Below are positions 1 to 9,269 of a stretch of 64,000 nt of DNA, piece after piece (the stretch's first letter is position 1; every line of letters begins with the position of its first letter). Both the position numbers and the translations under genes were made by a program. The stretch spans positions 5,380,501 through 5,444,500 of the forward strand of contig NZ_CP121473.1 in NCBI RefSeq assembly GCF_033954455.1. Direction: 5' to 3'. The stretch comes from Thiorhodovibrio litoralis (GTDB lineage: Bacteria > Pseudomonadota > Gammaproteobacteria > Chromatiales > Chromatiaceae). The notes beneath the pieces were generated by a model. It saw only the letters and a program-made list of their open reading frames with translations. It ran no database searches and was not told the origin of the DNA.

Positions 1-3000
1 CGGGAGCGGTCCAGCGCAGCCACCATATCGGCGATATCAAGTGCATGCTCATCCAAGCCGAGAAAACGGGCAATTGACCGCGCAATGGCTTGAGGCTGCT
101 GATCCAACCAAGGGTAGGGATAAAATAAGCAGCGCTCGCGAGGGAAACGCTCATAATGCCGCTCGATTCGCGATTGCAAAACAATGGCGGCGAGCGACTT
201 CTCGAAGCTCTCGTTCATGAAGCGCATCCACGACACCAGACTATCGCGCGGATCGCGCCGCCCGACGATGGCATAAAATCCGGCATGGTTCGGGTTCACG
301 CAACCATGTGACTTCAGCAGCCAGTATCGATTCGGATCGTCGTCGCGCAGACCCTCTGTCGCTGCCCGTAGCACCTCTTCCAGCTCAAATACGTTGACCT
401 GCGGCAGAACCTCCACACCACTCGCCTGCAACAGCTTGCGCGTCAGATTGTAGGCCCACATGGAGCCAACGCGCGGCCGTCCCGTGACCCACACCACTCG
501 TCTCGCCGTTGGCGCCCAGTGCTTGGGAACTGCGAAGGGGCGGACTGGATTGACAAAAACCGGTTTTTTTCCCTCCTCCGGATATGCCACCACATTCAAG
601 CTAATCGGCTCGCCATAGGGCGCGTAATCGCTGGTGTCCTGGAACAACCCAAAGGTCTCGACCCGCTCTATCCTGGCAAAACCGGCCTGCCCCAATAAGC
701 TCGCGAGAATATCGAAGTTGAGCCCGATATAGTGATAGTCATGCTGGTCAACCTGACCACCAAAGAGCATGCGCATCAGGTGAAATCGCTCTTTGAGCGG
801 CCGCTTAGGATCACTTACAGCCCGGCCAAGCAGATCCATGTCCGGGACGCTGATCATCAACCGCCCGTCCGGGCGCAACAGCCGCCGCAGTCCCTTGAGC
901 GTCGGAAGAAACTGCTGCTGCGGCACATGCTCAAGCACATGGCTCGCGTAGATCTCCGTGCAACTCGCGTCGGGGTAGCGCGACAGGTCGCGGATGTCCG
1001 CCACGTCGTCGATTCCCGGACCAGGGGCGATATTGACGATGCGCCAGCCCGGCTTGGGCCGTCGCCCGCCCAGACATAGACGCATCCCTTCGCTGGCGGA
1101 CCTCACCACCTCGGGCTGACCGGACTCCGCTAAGCACCGCCACCAGTGAATATTCCGATGCATCACTGTCGCGGATGACGCACTCAGTGGGCTGCTGGCG
1201 GTCAGTTGAACGCGTTGACCGCTAGCCAAGAGCAGCAGCACACGGCGCCGATCCATCGCCAGGCTGCGATTGGCGTTCTTGGCAAAAGCCACCAGGACGC
1301 GCATGTCACGATGAAAGTAGGCCGAATGAGCCCGGCGCACTTCCAGGCTCTCGCGCACGGCCGCCGGCAACCAAGCGCCTAAGCCCGCTTGCGGCTGACG
1401 CTGATCATACGCTGCCAACGGCGGCAGGAACGGTCGATCCAGGCTGACCTTCAACGTGGTATCAAGCCCCTGAGCCAGCGCGGCATTGACCTTGACCGCC
1501 GCCGCGCGCGCACCACAAGCGGCCAGCACTCGGATGCGCAGCATGGCACTCGCCAGATGCTCGTCGCCGGTATCGTGCAGCTGCTCGAGCAGCGCGCGGC
1601 TCTGTTGCAACCAGGCCCAACGGGTTGCGAGCGGTTGACCGACCTCGTTCGCGCTCAAGTAGGCATTCAGCGCCTGATCATAGGCTGGCCAGTGCGGGTC
1701 ACCAGCGCGCTCGCGGCGCTGCCAGATGTTCAGCGTCTGACCATCGGGGCGCAAAGCCGCGACATATGGCAGCGGGGCCAAGCCCTCGGCCCAGGTCTGA
1801 CATGGTGCGGGCACCGGCGCGTCTGCCGTGGCCGCAACCAGCAGGTGGCCGGCGGCGGCGAGTTCTGCGGCGCGCGCCAGCGAGGCGGCGAACAAATTGA
1901 GCTGGTAAGCGTCCAGCGGCTCATCCTGGCTGACCACCACCAGGGCGTTCAGGCCGGGGACCAGCCGATACAGGTCCAAACCCAGGGCGCGCAGGGCCGC
2001 GATCAGGTCCGTATCAATCGCCGTGCCGCGACGGATGTCGCACAGCACCAGCGGATCCTGCGCGGCGAAAAAGCGTTGTCCGCCTTGGAGAATGCGGATC
2101 TCCTCGCCCTCGGCGTCGAGTTTGAGCAGGTCGGCACGGAAACCCTCGGGCCAGTCGGGGGAGTCCAGCAGCGCATCCAGGGTGGTCAAACGGACGGTTT
2201 CGGTCGCCTCGCCTTGCCCGCTCAGGCTACTGAGCTCACTGTTAGCGCCAATGTGCAGCGTCGCCTCGCCTTCATGATCCGACAACCCAACGCGCAGCAG
2301 CGTCAGCACATCCTCGAAGCCATTCTCGCCAATGCTGCGCTCCAGCATCCCCGCTGGCGCGCTCGCGGGTTCGCAGGCAATTACCCGGCCTTGGCCTTGG
2401 AGGCGTTTCGCCAGGCTCAGCGCATAGACGCCATGATTGGCGCCGATGTCGAGCACGCCCATGCCGGGTTGCACCAACTCGCGCAAAAAAGGCAGCTCCG
2501 CCTCAAACCAGTCCTCCTGCTCCAGCAGCACGAAGGTGGTCAGGCGCTTGACATCGGGCGGCACGCAGACCTTCACCCCGTCGGCAATGGTCAAGGTCCA
2601 GTGCGTTTCTGGCGTCTGGCTGTCGCTTGGCTCGGACCGTTGTGGAGTCGGTGCCGGCGGTACCGGCCGCAACCGCTCCACCGCTCCCGCGGCCAGCGCC
2701 TGCGCGGCGGCTTCGGACGGGGTCGGTTGGTCCGGGTCGCGTTGCGAGGGCACCTCGAATACCCGCGGCTCCTCGCCCGCGCAGTGAATCCGCCACATCT
2801 GCCGCAGTGCCCCCTCAAGCGTGCGAACAAAGCCGACCTCATCGCGCAGCGCACTGGCTTCCAGTCTGGGGCGCAAGGTGGCGCGATAACGGCGCAGGCG
2901 CTCGGGGTCTTTGGCCAGTTCGACGGCGATGCGCACATAGTCATCCGCGTCCTTTGCAATCAGCTCCGGCAGCTCCAGCCGGGTCAGAAGGCTGGCGCCC

Positions 3001-4919
3001 ACCCGCGCGGCATGGCGGTCACCGCATTCGCTGATCACCGGCACGCCCATCCAGAGTGCCTCTACCGTGGTGGTGGTGCCGTTGTAGGGGAAGGTATCGA
3101 GCGCGATGTCCGCTTGGTGATACCAGGGAAAATGCTCCGCTTGCAGGCGCGTTCGCGGCAAACCCTCAATCCGTTCGGCCGCAATGCCGGCGCCTGTCAG
3201 CTGCTCAATCACCGCGTCCCAGACCCGCACATCGGCTGCCAATCCGCTCTTGAGCAGCAGCCGCGACGCCGGCACCGCCTGCAAAATGCGCACCCAGCGC
3301 TCCAGCACCCCCGGGCCGATCTTGGCCAGGTTGTTAAACGAGACAAAGGTCACCCAAGACCGCTCGGCCATCGGTGGCGCGCACACCGCGAGCTTGCGCA
3401 CCGCCTCGGGCGGGCGATAGCACAAAAACCCGTCCGGCAAGCGAATCAGTCGCTCGGTATGGAAGGCATCAGCGTCGGGCGGATCGGTCACGGCATCAAC
3501 CAGGCGGTAATCCATCGCCTTCAGCCCCGTGGTATTGGGGTAGCCGATCCAGGTCACCTGCACGGGCGCGGCGCGCCGTGCGAACACTCCCATGCGATTG
3601 CTGCCGCTGTGCCCGGACAAATCCACCAGCACATCGATGCCGTCCTCGCGGATGCGCCGCGCCAGGGCCTGGTCATCCCATGCCGCGCACGCCACCCAGT
3701 GATCCACCTGTGCGCGGCACCAATGGGTCATCGTGTCGCTGCGCTCGCCATTGGCGTAGGCGAACAACTCCATGGCCTCGCGCGCGTGATGCACCAGCCA
3801 GGCGCTGAAGAAAAACGCCACCGAGTGAACAGCAAAATCCGCAGAGACCAGGCCCACGCGCAGCCGCCGCTGCGGATCACGATCATGCGCCTCACCCCAG
3901 GGCGCCACCGTCCCTGGCTGCGCATAGGTGCAATGCGCCTCGAACACCGCTTGCCGCTCGAGCCCTTCACGATAATTCAAGCAAAACAGCCGGTTGGAAT
4001 CGCTCGAATAAATCCCCGGATCCAATCGTCGGGCTTGCTCGTACTGCGCCGCCGCTTCGGCTGAGCGGCCCATCACCTGCAAGGTGTTGCCCAGATTGTT
4101 GTGCGCGATCGCCATATCTGGGCTCAGCGCCAGGGTCCGACGAAAGGCGGCCTCCGCCGCGCGCAGATGACCGGCGCGATGCAAGGCGTTGCCGCGGTTG
4201 TAATGCGCCTCCGCCAAATTGGGATCAATCGCCAGCGCGGCATCGTAGGCCCGCAGCGCTTCGCGCGTGCGCCCTTGTTGAAACAGCAAACTGCCGCGGT
4301 TGCTGTGCGCGCCGGCCGCCCGTGGATCAATCCGCAAGGCTTCCTCGCTGGCCTGCAGGGCGTGCTCAAAGCGACCGAGTACGCGCAAGGTCACACTGCG
4401 GTCGATATGGGCGGCGACATAGTGCGCGCGCAGGCCAATCGCCCGGTCGAACGCCTGCAACGCCGCCTCATACTTTTTCTGTTGGTGCAGCAGGGTTCCC
4501 AGATTGCGGTGCGCTTCCGGGTAGCCTGGCGCCAGCGCGATCGCACCGCGATAACAACGTTCGGCCTCGCCCGGCTCACCAAGGTCTGTATGCGCGCGCC
4601 CTAGGCTGTTCAATACTGCCGCGTCCTGCGGCGCGAGTGCCTGCGCCCGCCGCAGCGCCTCCAGCCCTGGGCGCACCGCACCGAGGCGCACCTGCGCGCT
4701 ACCCAGCACTTTCCAGGCAAAGGCGTCGTGCTCATCGCGCGCCACCAGCTGCTGCGCCGCATCGCGCGCAGCCGCGTCCTCCCCGCGCTCAAACAGCGCC
4801 GTCAGCCGCTGGTGCGCAGCCGCCTGCGCGGAGGCCGCTGGCGGCTGCCCCCGCGTGTGCTTTCCCGCGCTCGCCGCCTTTGGTCCGCTGCGTCTTCCGT
4901 GCTGCTTTTTCTTGCTCAC
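1..4919 (-). CDS. TPR - SPINDLY-type GT41 - FkbM - methyltransferase - sulfotransferase fusion, cluster A (3' end outside window)
   Basis: The frame is open from a GTG at 4919 to the left edge (at least 1639 residues). The GTG start is supported by alignment with the paralogue at 27120-31754 (MSKKK versus MSKSK). Residues about 20-330 are TPR repeats. About 350-700 is an O-GlcNAc-transferase/SPINDLY (GT41) catalytic region (VTWIGYPNTTGL, DIALDTFPYNGTTTTVEALW). About 770-1000 is an FkbM methyltransferase (VLDIGANHG). About 1280-1430 is a second SAM methyltransferase (SHVLEHV, LLRPDGRLMISVPD) that the paralogue lacks. From about 1465 there is a sulfotransferase-like domain (VTGRPRVGSMWAYN, GRRDPRDSLVSW). 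It is probably cytoplasmic. By family, GT41 adds a sugar to Ser/Thr and the other domains would methylate or sulfate; the substrate is inferred to be the cluster surface protein. It is the last visible gene of cluster A, 30 bases after sapC. Confidence 0.85.
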   Translation of the reverse strand, partial: MSKKKQHGRRSGPKAASAGKHTRGQPPAASAQAAAHQRLTALFERGEDAAARDAAQQLVARDEHDAFAWKVLGSAQVRLGAVRPGLEALRRAQALAPQDAAVLNSLGRAHTDLGEPGEAERCYRGAIALAPGYPEAHRNLGTLLHQQKKYEAALQAFDRAIGLRAHYVAAHIDRSVTLRVLGRFEHALQASEEALRIDPRAAGAHSNRGSLLFQQGRTREALRAYDAALAIDPNLAEAHYNRGNALHRAGHLRAAEAAFRRTLALSPDMAIAHNNLGNTLQVMGRSAEAAAQYEQARRLDPGIYSSDSNRLFCLNYREGLERQAVFEAHCTYAQPGTVAPWGEAHDRDPQRRLRVGLVSADFAVHSVAFFFSAWLVHHAREAMELFAYANGERSDTMTHWCRAQVDHWVACAAWDDQALARRIREDGIDVLVDLSGHSGSNRMGVFARRAAPVQVTWIGYPNTTGLKAMDYRLVDAVTDPPDADAFHTERLIRLPDGFLCYRPPEAVRKLAVCAPPMAERSWVTFVSFNNLAKIGPGVLERWVRILQAVPASRLLLKSGLAADVRVWDAVIEQLTGAGIAAERIEGLPRTRLQAEHFPWYHQADIALDTFPYNGTTTTVEALWMGVPVISECGDRHAARVGASLLTRLELPELIAKDADDYVRIAVELAKDPERLRRYRATLRPRLEASALRDEVGFVRTLEGALRQMWRIHCAGEEPRVFEVPSQRDPDQPTPSEAAAQALAAGAVERLRPVPPAPTPQRSEPSDSQTPETHWTLTIADGVKVCVPPDVKRLTTFVLLEQEDWFEAELPFLRELVQPGMGVLDIGANHGVYALSLAKRLQGQGRVIACEPASAPAGMLERSIGENGFEDVLTLLRVGLSDHEGEATLHIGANSELSSLSGQGEATETVRLTTLDALLDSPDWPEGFRADLLKLDAEGEEIRILQGGQRFFAAQDPLVLCDIRRGTAIDTDLIAALRALGLDLYRLVPGLNALVVVSQDEPLDAYQLNLFAASLARAAELAAAGHLLVAATADAPVPAPCQTWAEGLAPLPYVAALRPDGQTLNIWQRRERAGDPHWPAYDQALNAYLSANEVGQPLATRWAWLQQSRALLEQLHDTGDEHLASAMLRIRVLAACGARAAAVKVNAALAQGLDTTLKVSLDRPFLPPLAAYDQRQPQAGLGAWLPAAVRESLEVRRAHSAYFHRDMRVLVAFAKNANRSLAMDRRRVLLLLASGQRVQLTASSPLSASSATVMHRNIHWWRCLAESGQPEVVRSASEGMRLCLGGRRPKPGWRIVNIAPGPGIDDVADIRDLSRYPDASCTEIYASHVLEHVPQQQFLPTLKGLRRLLRPDGRLMISVPDMDLLGRAVSDPKRPLKERFHLMRMLFGGQVDQHDYHYIGLNFDILASLLGQAGFARIERVETFGLFQDTSDYAPYGEPISLNVVAYPEEGKKPVFVNPVRPFAVPKHWAPTARRVVWVTGRPRVGSMWAYNLTRKLLQASGVEVLPQVNVFELEEVLRAATEGLRDDDPNRYWLLKSHGCVNPNHAGFYAIVGRRDPRDSLVSWMRFMNESFEKSLAAIVLQSRIERHYERFPRERCLFYPYPWLDQQPQAIARSIARFLGLDEHALDIADMVAALDRS

Positions 4920-4949
4920 CGGCTCACCATCACCACCGACCAAGTACCC

Positions 4950-5696
4950 TCAGTCAAACACCAACATGCCTGCGTCAGGATCGTCCAGCACAAAGGACTC
5001 GCGTGCGGCTGTCCGCTCTTGGCGCTCGCCGAGGCGACGCTTGAGCTTGGTCAGATTCTCCATGCGCCGCAGACAGGGCGCCGAGAGCAGCTGCGCGTAG
5101 GCCAGTGGCAAGCCTCCCGCCCGCCGCAACGCCAGCACACTGGCGTCATCCAGCGCCTCCAACCGCGGCGCGCTCACCCGCAACAGTCCCTCTCCTAACT
5201 CGGGCCAGGACTCCAGCACCCCGCTGGCATCGATGGCATCCAGCACGGGTCGATCACGCACCGGCGTGGGCAGCTGCGCTTTCATCAGCGCCACCAGTCG
5301 CTCGAGCTCGCCGCCAAAGCCGCCCTCCGGGGTAAACAACGGCTCGCCCTCGGTGGGCGAGAGCCAATCGGAGCTTTCATCCACCACGACTAGGGCTTGC
5401 TCGCCGTTCATCCGCAGCGAGAACGGATGGCAGCGCACCACGGTGGGGACATAGCCGCCCAACCAGCCGCCTTGCGGGCCGATATGCACATTCTCGCCAG
5501 CGCTTCGGCCGAGAATGGCCACCAGCCGCAGCCCACCCTGCGCGTCGCGGCTAAACGCCAAGGGCAAGTCAATGGCGGCGCGCGCGGCTTCTGCCACAGA
5601 GAGCGGCACCAAGGGCTGGTCGGCGAGAAAAAACAACGGCCCCACGCGCCGGCGCAGCTGGCCGTGCCGGTCCGGGGTCAAGGGCACCTGATTCAT
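4950..5696 (-). CDS. SapC family protein, cluster A
   Basis: 248 residues, the usual length of the SapC family (PF07277), which is named after a gene of the Campylobacter fetus S-layer locus; its biochemical role is not established. Family-like features are the GPLFFLADQPLVPL stretch near the N-terminus, the GGYVPTVVRCHPF motif and a LFTPEGG segment. No signal peptide or membrane helix is visible, so a cytoplasmic role is likely. The ATG overlaps the stop of the TPR-sulfotransferase gene (ATGA, 5696-5693), which indicates translational coupling. The paralogue at 31779-32528 is closely similar and holds the same place in cluster B. Confidence 0.85.
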   Translation of the reverse strand: MNQVPLTPDRHGQLRRRVGPLFFLADQPLVPLSVAEAARAAIDLPLAFSRDAQGGLRLVAILGRSAGENVHIGPQGGWLGGYVPTVVRCHPFSLRMNGEQALVVVDESSDWLSPTEGEPLFTPEGGFGGELERLVALMKAQLPTPVRDRPVLDAIDASGVLESWPELGEGLLRVSAPRLEALDDASVLALRRAGGLPLAYAQLLSAPCLRRMENLTKLKRRLGERQERTAARESFVLDDPDAGMLVFD

Positions 5697-7921
5697 TCCA
5701 CCTCCAGTGTCTCAAGCAAGGGGCCAAGATAGGCCTCGTAGCGCCGCCATTTCGCGGTGCTGCTCTGGTACATGGGTTGGCGCACCTGGCTGACGCTGGC
5801 CGTGCGCACCGCCCGTTTGGTTTGATGAAATTCCGCCACCTGCGCATCCCAGCCCACGCCGACAAATTCCAGCAACCGCTGGCTCCAGGTCAGCTGATCG
5901 GCGACCAGATCCTCGTAGCGGAATTCAAACAGCTCGATCGGCAAGACTGCGCGCCAGTGCCGCATGATGCGTTGGTAGTCATTGATCTGGCGGGCGATCT
6001 TGACCAGGTCAAACGCATACCCCATGCCGGCGTGCTTGGCCTTGAAGTTCTGCTGATAGTTCGACAGCGCCGTGTCTCGCGGGTCGCGTTGCACATGAAT
6101 AATCTTTGCTCCCGGGAAGATCAGCGCAATCAAGCCCAGATGCATGAAGTTGTGCGGCATCTTATCGACCACATAGGCGTGCTCGGTGTCATGCTGCACC
6201 AGGCCTTTGAGGTAGAACCGCACCGCCTCTTCACGCAGGTGGGGCGTGAACGCCGCCAGACAGGCCGGATAGGGATGGCCGTTTTTGATCACGGCCGGCA
6301 TCAACTGCGCCAGGCGCGGGATAAGATTCAGCTCGCCGGCGCCGAAAATCGCCGGATGGGAACTGAGGATTTGCTCCGTCAGGGTGGTGCCCGAGCGCGG
6401 CATGCCGACCACGAACACCGGGGTGCGGTCGCTGTGGCGAATCGGTGCCTGGCGGGCAAAAAACGCCGGCGTGAAGGTGCGTATCAGACCATCGACGCGG
6501 CGGCTGAAGGCATCGGGGTCGTAGTTCAGCAGTTTGTCGCTGAGGTGATTGCCGAGGTGCAGATAATGGAAAGCACGCGCGTAATCACCGGCTTTGTCGA
6601 GCACTTCGTGCAGCGCAAAGGCCATGGTGATCCGGGGCTCATCGGGCAGCAGGGCGTTATCGGCGACCCGCACCATGGCCTCGATCGCTTGCGGGTCCTT
6701 TGGCAGTTGCCGGGCATTGACCATTTGCGCGAATGCCAGCGGGTTGTGGCGCGCCGCCTCCTCGAACAGTGCGCCGGCCTCCTGCAGCTGCCCCGTCCAC
6801 AGCAGCATCTGCCCCAGCTGGGTTTTCAGGCCGCCATCGCCCGGGTAGATTTCCAGCAGCTCGCGCAGCAGCGTCTCGGCCTCCTGATACTGCCCGCGTT
6901 CGGCCAGGAGCGTGGCCCGAGCCATGCGCAGGCGCGCGTGCTCGCCATGGGTCGCGGTGGCCTGCTCCAGCACCTCGGCGGCTTCGTCATGGCGGCCAAG
7001 CTCGGTGAGGGCATGGACCTTGAAGCCGATCAGCACTTCCGGCTCCGGGGCGTCCAGGCGTTCGAGCTGTGCCAGTACCCGCAACACCATCATGTGCTGA
7101 TCGCGCTCGCGCAGCAGCTGCAGCAGCTCGCCGCGCAGTAACAGTTGCTCGCGCCATTGTTGTTCCTCGGGGCTGGCGGCTTGGCCCACTGCCGCGAGCG
7201 TGGCGGGCTTGGGCGTTTCCTCCGGCGGCAACAAGGCATCGCGCAACACCCCGATCGCCTCGCCGGGGCGTTTGTCCTGCGCCAGCACCCGCGCCAGGCG
7301 CAGGCGCAAACCAACATCCCCGGGTTGTTGATCGAGTTCGGCCTGCAGCTCCGCGGCCAGTTCCGCGGTGCGCTCCAGCGCCATCAGCACGCGCGCGCGC
7401 CCTTGCTGGGCTTCGGCCAGGTCGGCCTTGAGCACGAGCGCCTCGTTGTAATGCTCCAGCCCTTCTTCCAGCTGCTGCAAGCGCACCAATAGCCCGGCCA
7501 GGTTGTTGTGCCATTCCGCGCGTCCCGGTTCGCGACGCACGGCTTCGCGATAATGGGCCGCGGATTCTTCCAATGCCCCGGCCACCAGTTCCACGGCGGC
7601 CAGGCGCCCGTATTCCACCGCCGTGGCCTCGGGCAGGGCGACGGCCTCGCGCAGCCATTGTTCGGCCTGCACCCGTTGACCACTGACCAGCGCGGCGAGC
7701 GCGGCATCCGCCAGCCACAGCGCATCCCCCGCGGCTGGCGGCGGCAAACCGGCCAGGTCGGCCGCCGTCGCTGGCTGCAGGCGCCAGCGCGCCAGTGCCA
7801 GCAAGGTGGCCTCGGCTGGCGTGAGGTCCTCCTGCCCCTCCAGGGCGGCCACCACACGCGCATCTTCGAACTGGCGCTGCCAGGCGCGCAACACCGCGAG
7901 GTCAGGCTTTGCGTCCGTCAT
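5693..7921 (-). CDS. TPR-repeat sulfotransferase, cluster A
   Basis: 742 residues from ATG 7921. I chose this start over the in-frame ATG at 8011 because it overlaps the upstream stop as ATGA and aligns with the start of the cluster B paralogue. Residues 1-450 are helical TPR-type repeats. The C-terminal domain has the PAPS-binding 5'-PSB loop GMPRSGTTLTEQIL near residue 506, the DKMPHNF motif, and the 3'-phosphate-binding QRDPRDTALSNYQQNF. By family it transfers sulfate from PAPS to a sugar or protein acceptor, and the TPR part probably binds the protein partner. It lies between the unknown 416-aa gene and sapC and overlaps both. The acceptor is not known. Confidence 0.9.
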   Translation of the reverse strand: MTDAKPDLAVLRAWQRQFEDARVVAALEGQEDLTPAEATLLALARWRLQPATAADLAGLPPPAAGDALWLADAALAALVSGQRVQAEQWLREAVALPEATAVEYGRLAAVELVAGALEESAAHYREAVRREPGRAEWHNNLAGLLVRLQQLEEGLEHYNEALVLKADLAEAQQGRARVLMALERTAELAAELQAELDQQPGDVGLRLRLARVLAQDKRPGEAIGVLRDALLPPEETPKPATLAAVGQAASPEEQQWREQLLLRGELLQLLRERDQHMMVLRVLAQLERLDAPEPEVLIGFKVHALTELGRHDEAAEVLEQATATHGEHARLRMARATLLAERGQYQEAETLLRELLEIYPGDGGLKTQLGQMLLWTGQLQEAGALFEEAARHNPLAFAQMVNARQLPKDPQAIEAMVRVADNALLPDEPRITMAFALHEVLDKAGDYARAFHYLHLGNHLSDKLLNYDPDAFSRRVDGLIRTFTPAFFARQAPIRHSDRTPVFVVGMPRSGTTLTEQILSSHPAIFGAGELNLIPRLAQLMPAVIKNGHPYPACLAAFTPHLREEAVRFYLKGLVQHDTEHAYVVDKMPHNFMHLGLIALIFPGAKIIHVQRDPRDTALSNYQQNFKAKHAGMGYAFDLVKIARQINDYQRIMRHWRAVLPIELFEFRYEDLVADQLTWSQRLLEFVGVGWDAQVAEFHQTKRAVRTASVSQVRQPMYQSSTAKWRRYEAYLGPLLETLEVE

Positions 7922-9168
7922 GGTGACAGCTCCGTGTGGCCAGCCCCCTGGCTCTGTCGCGCCGGCGACTGCTCGCGGTAGCGGGCCAGCTGGGCCAATG
8001 CCCATGCACACAGGGCCTCACAGCTGGCGCGCACCGGCGTCGTCGGCAGGGCGGCGGTCTCGCCCTGGCGCGCCTGCCACCAGGCGGTATTCTCTGCCAG
8101 CAGCTGCTCCTCGCTGGCCGCCAGCCAGCGCTGGCGGTCCGCCTGGCTGAGATCGGGCATCAGTTGGGCCAGCAGCAGGGTGAGCACCCGCCGCAGCGCC
8201 AATGGGGCGGCAGGCGGGGGAATCAGCAGTTTGCTCACGCGCACCTCGTCGTCCCCCACCGCCACTTGCGGCAGATACGGGCGCAGCGCTTGCAGGGCCG
8301 GCGGCAATTGCGCCTGGGCACCCGCGCGCCGCCGCTCCACGCGCAGCGCGCGACCATCGGGCAGACGCAGCGCAAGCGGCACCGAGGCCAGCGATGGCCA
8401 ACTCAGATCGAGCGTGGCGTCGCGCAACCAACCGTCGAGCGCATCCAGCGACCCAAAGCGCACGCGCATCGGTTCGTTATCAACGCCTCGGGCGAACACC
8501 CGCAGCGAGGGTGGCACGGCGCGCGCGTTCATGGATAAGGGCTCGCCGGTCGCGTCCGCCATGAAGGTCTCGAGCAGCGGCACCAGGCACCACGCCATCT
8601 CCTGGGCATCGCCCTGGTCCGCCGCGGGTGCCACGGGCGCTAAGCGGCGGCTGAGCAGGCTGGCGCAACAAAGCGCCGGTTCTTCCTCGGGCGCCAATAA
8701 GCTCGGGTACTGCTGCCACGGCGCCTCCGGGCCAGCCACGGCCGCCAGAGCCTGTCGCAGCGGGGAGTCACTCGCCAGCGCCAGTAACGGGTGCAGGGCC
8801 CGCCAGTGGGTCGGCGCCGCCGTTGCATTGAGCAGCGCGAGCTGCGCCTGCAGCACCGTTGCTTGCGCGGGTGCGGCGGCCTCCACATCCGGGGCTATCT
8901 TCAGCTGTACGCCGTCCAACACCACCATGCCCGGCTGAACGTGGGGCAATGCCTCCAGGGGCCAGCGCAGGTAGCTGCGTTTGTCCTGATGCTCGGCCCG
9001 GCTGTAGGCGATGAGTCCCTGTTGGGTTTCACGCCATTGCAGATCGGCGCTGAACCAGGCCCCCGCTTGTTCCAGCACCGCCAGCAGGGCTTCGAGCGCC
9101 GCGCGGACCGGCGCGCTTGCTTGGATTCGAGCCGACTCCGCTGCGGCGGATTGCGCTGTATCAGCCAC
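7918..9168 (-). CDS. Conserved protein of unknown family, cluster A
   Basis: 416 residues from GTG 9168; the cluster B homologue starts with ATG at the matching place. I do not recognise a family. The sequence is rich in Ala, Leu and Trp, without signal peptide or membrane segments. Conserved between the two copies are SADLQWR and DKRSYLRWPLEALP in the N-terminal quarter, and a late LRPYLPQVAV block followed by VSKLLIPPP and an AENTAWW motif. It follows the surface-protein gene after a double-hairpin terminator and is translationally coupled (ATGA) to the TPR-sulfotransferase. Its strict position suggests a role in handling or modifying the surface protein, perhaps as chaperone or adaptor; that is inference only. 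Confidence 0.75.
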   Translation of the reverse strand: MADTAQSAAAESARIQASAPVRAALEALLAVLEQAGAWFSADLQWRETQQGLIAYSRAEHQDKRSYLRWPLEALPHVQPGMVVLDGVQLKIAPDVEAAAPAQATVLQAQLALLNATAAPTHWRALHPLLALASDSPLRQALAAVAGPEAPWQQYPSLLAPEEEPALCCASLLSRRLAPVAPAADQGDAQEMAWCLVPLLETFMADATGEPLSMNARAVPPSLRVFARGVDNEPMRVRFGSLDALDGWLRDATLDLSWPSLASVPLALRLPDGRALRVERRRAGAQAQLPPALQALRPYLPQVAVGDDEVRVSKLLIPPPAAPLALRRVLTLLLAQLMPDLSQADRQRWLAASEEQLLAENTAWWQARQGETAALPTTPVRASCEALCAWALAQLARYREQSPARQSQGAGHTELSP

Positions 9169-9189
9169 TATTCCGTCTCACTCGTGTGC

Positions 9190-9256
9190 AAAAAAAAGCC
9201 CCGCTGATGGTCTCAGCGGGGCAGGATTGGATGGGTGCCCACCCGAGCGGGTGGGC
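9190..9256 (-). terminator. Double-hairpin terminator/attenuator after surface-protein gene A
   Basis: Read on the minus strand, a first hairpin (GCCCACCCG / CGGGTGGGC, 9256-9237) is followed by a second with 10-bp arms (GCCCCGCTGA / TCAGCGGGGC, 9222-9198) and a run of eight T (9197-9190). It sits between the stop of the surface gene (9270) and the start of the 416-aa gene (9168). The same arrangement is found in cluster B. It should end most transcripts after the surface gene and let a fraction pass into the modification genes. Confidence 0.9.
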
Positions 9257-9269
9257 TGCCCCAAGGGCT

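Noticed and set aside
1389-4064. 891-aa open frame on the plus strand
   Set aside because: It is the mirror of the GC-rich minus-strand TPR-GT41-FkbM gene. Its translation has no domain, is Gln/Arg/Gly-rich and lacks a ribosome site.
5777-7141. 454-aa plus-strand frame opposite the TPR-sulfotransferase
   Set aside because: Antisense shadow; the minus strand encodes intact PAPS-binding motifs and is coupled to its neighbours. The same holds for 32276-33481.
7922-8011. Upstream ATG (8011) as start of the TPR-sulfotransferase
   Set aside because: The extra 30 residues overlap the end of the upstream gene, are not shared in sequence with copy B and lack a ribosome site; ATGA coupling supports 7921.
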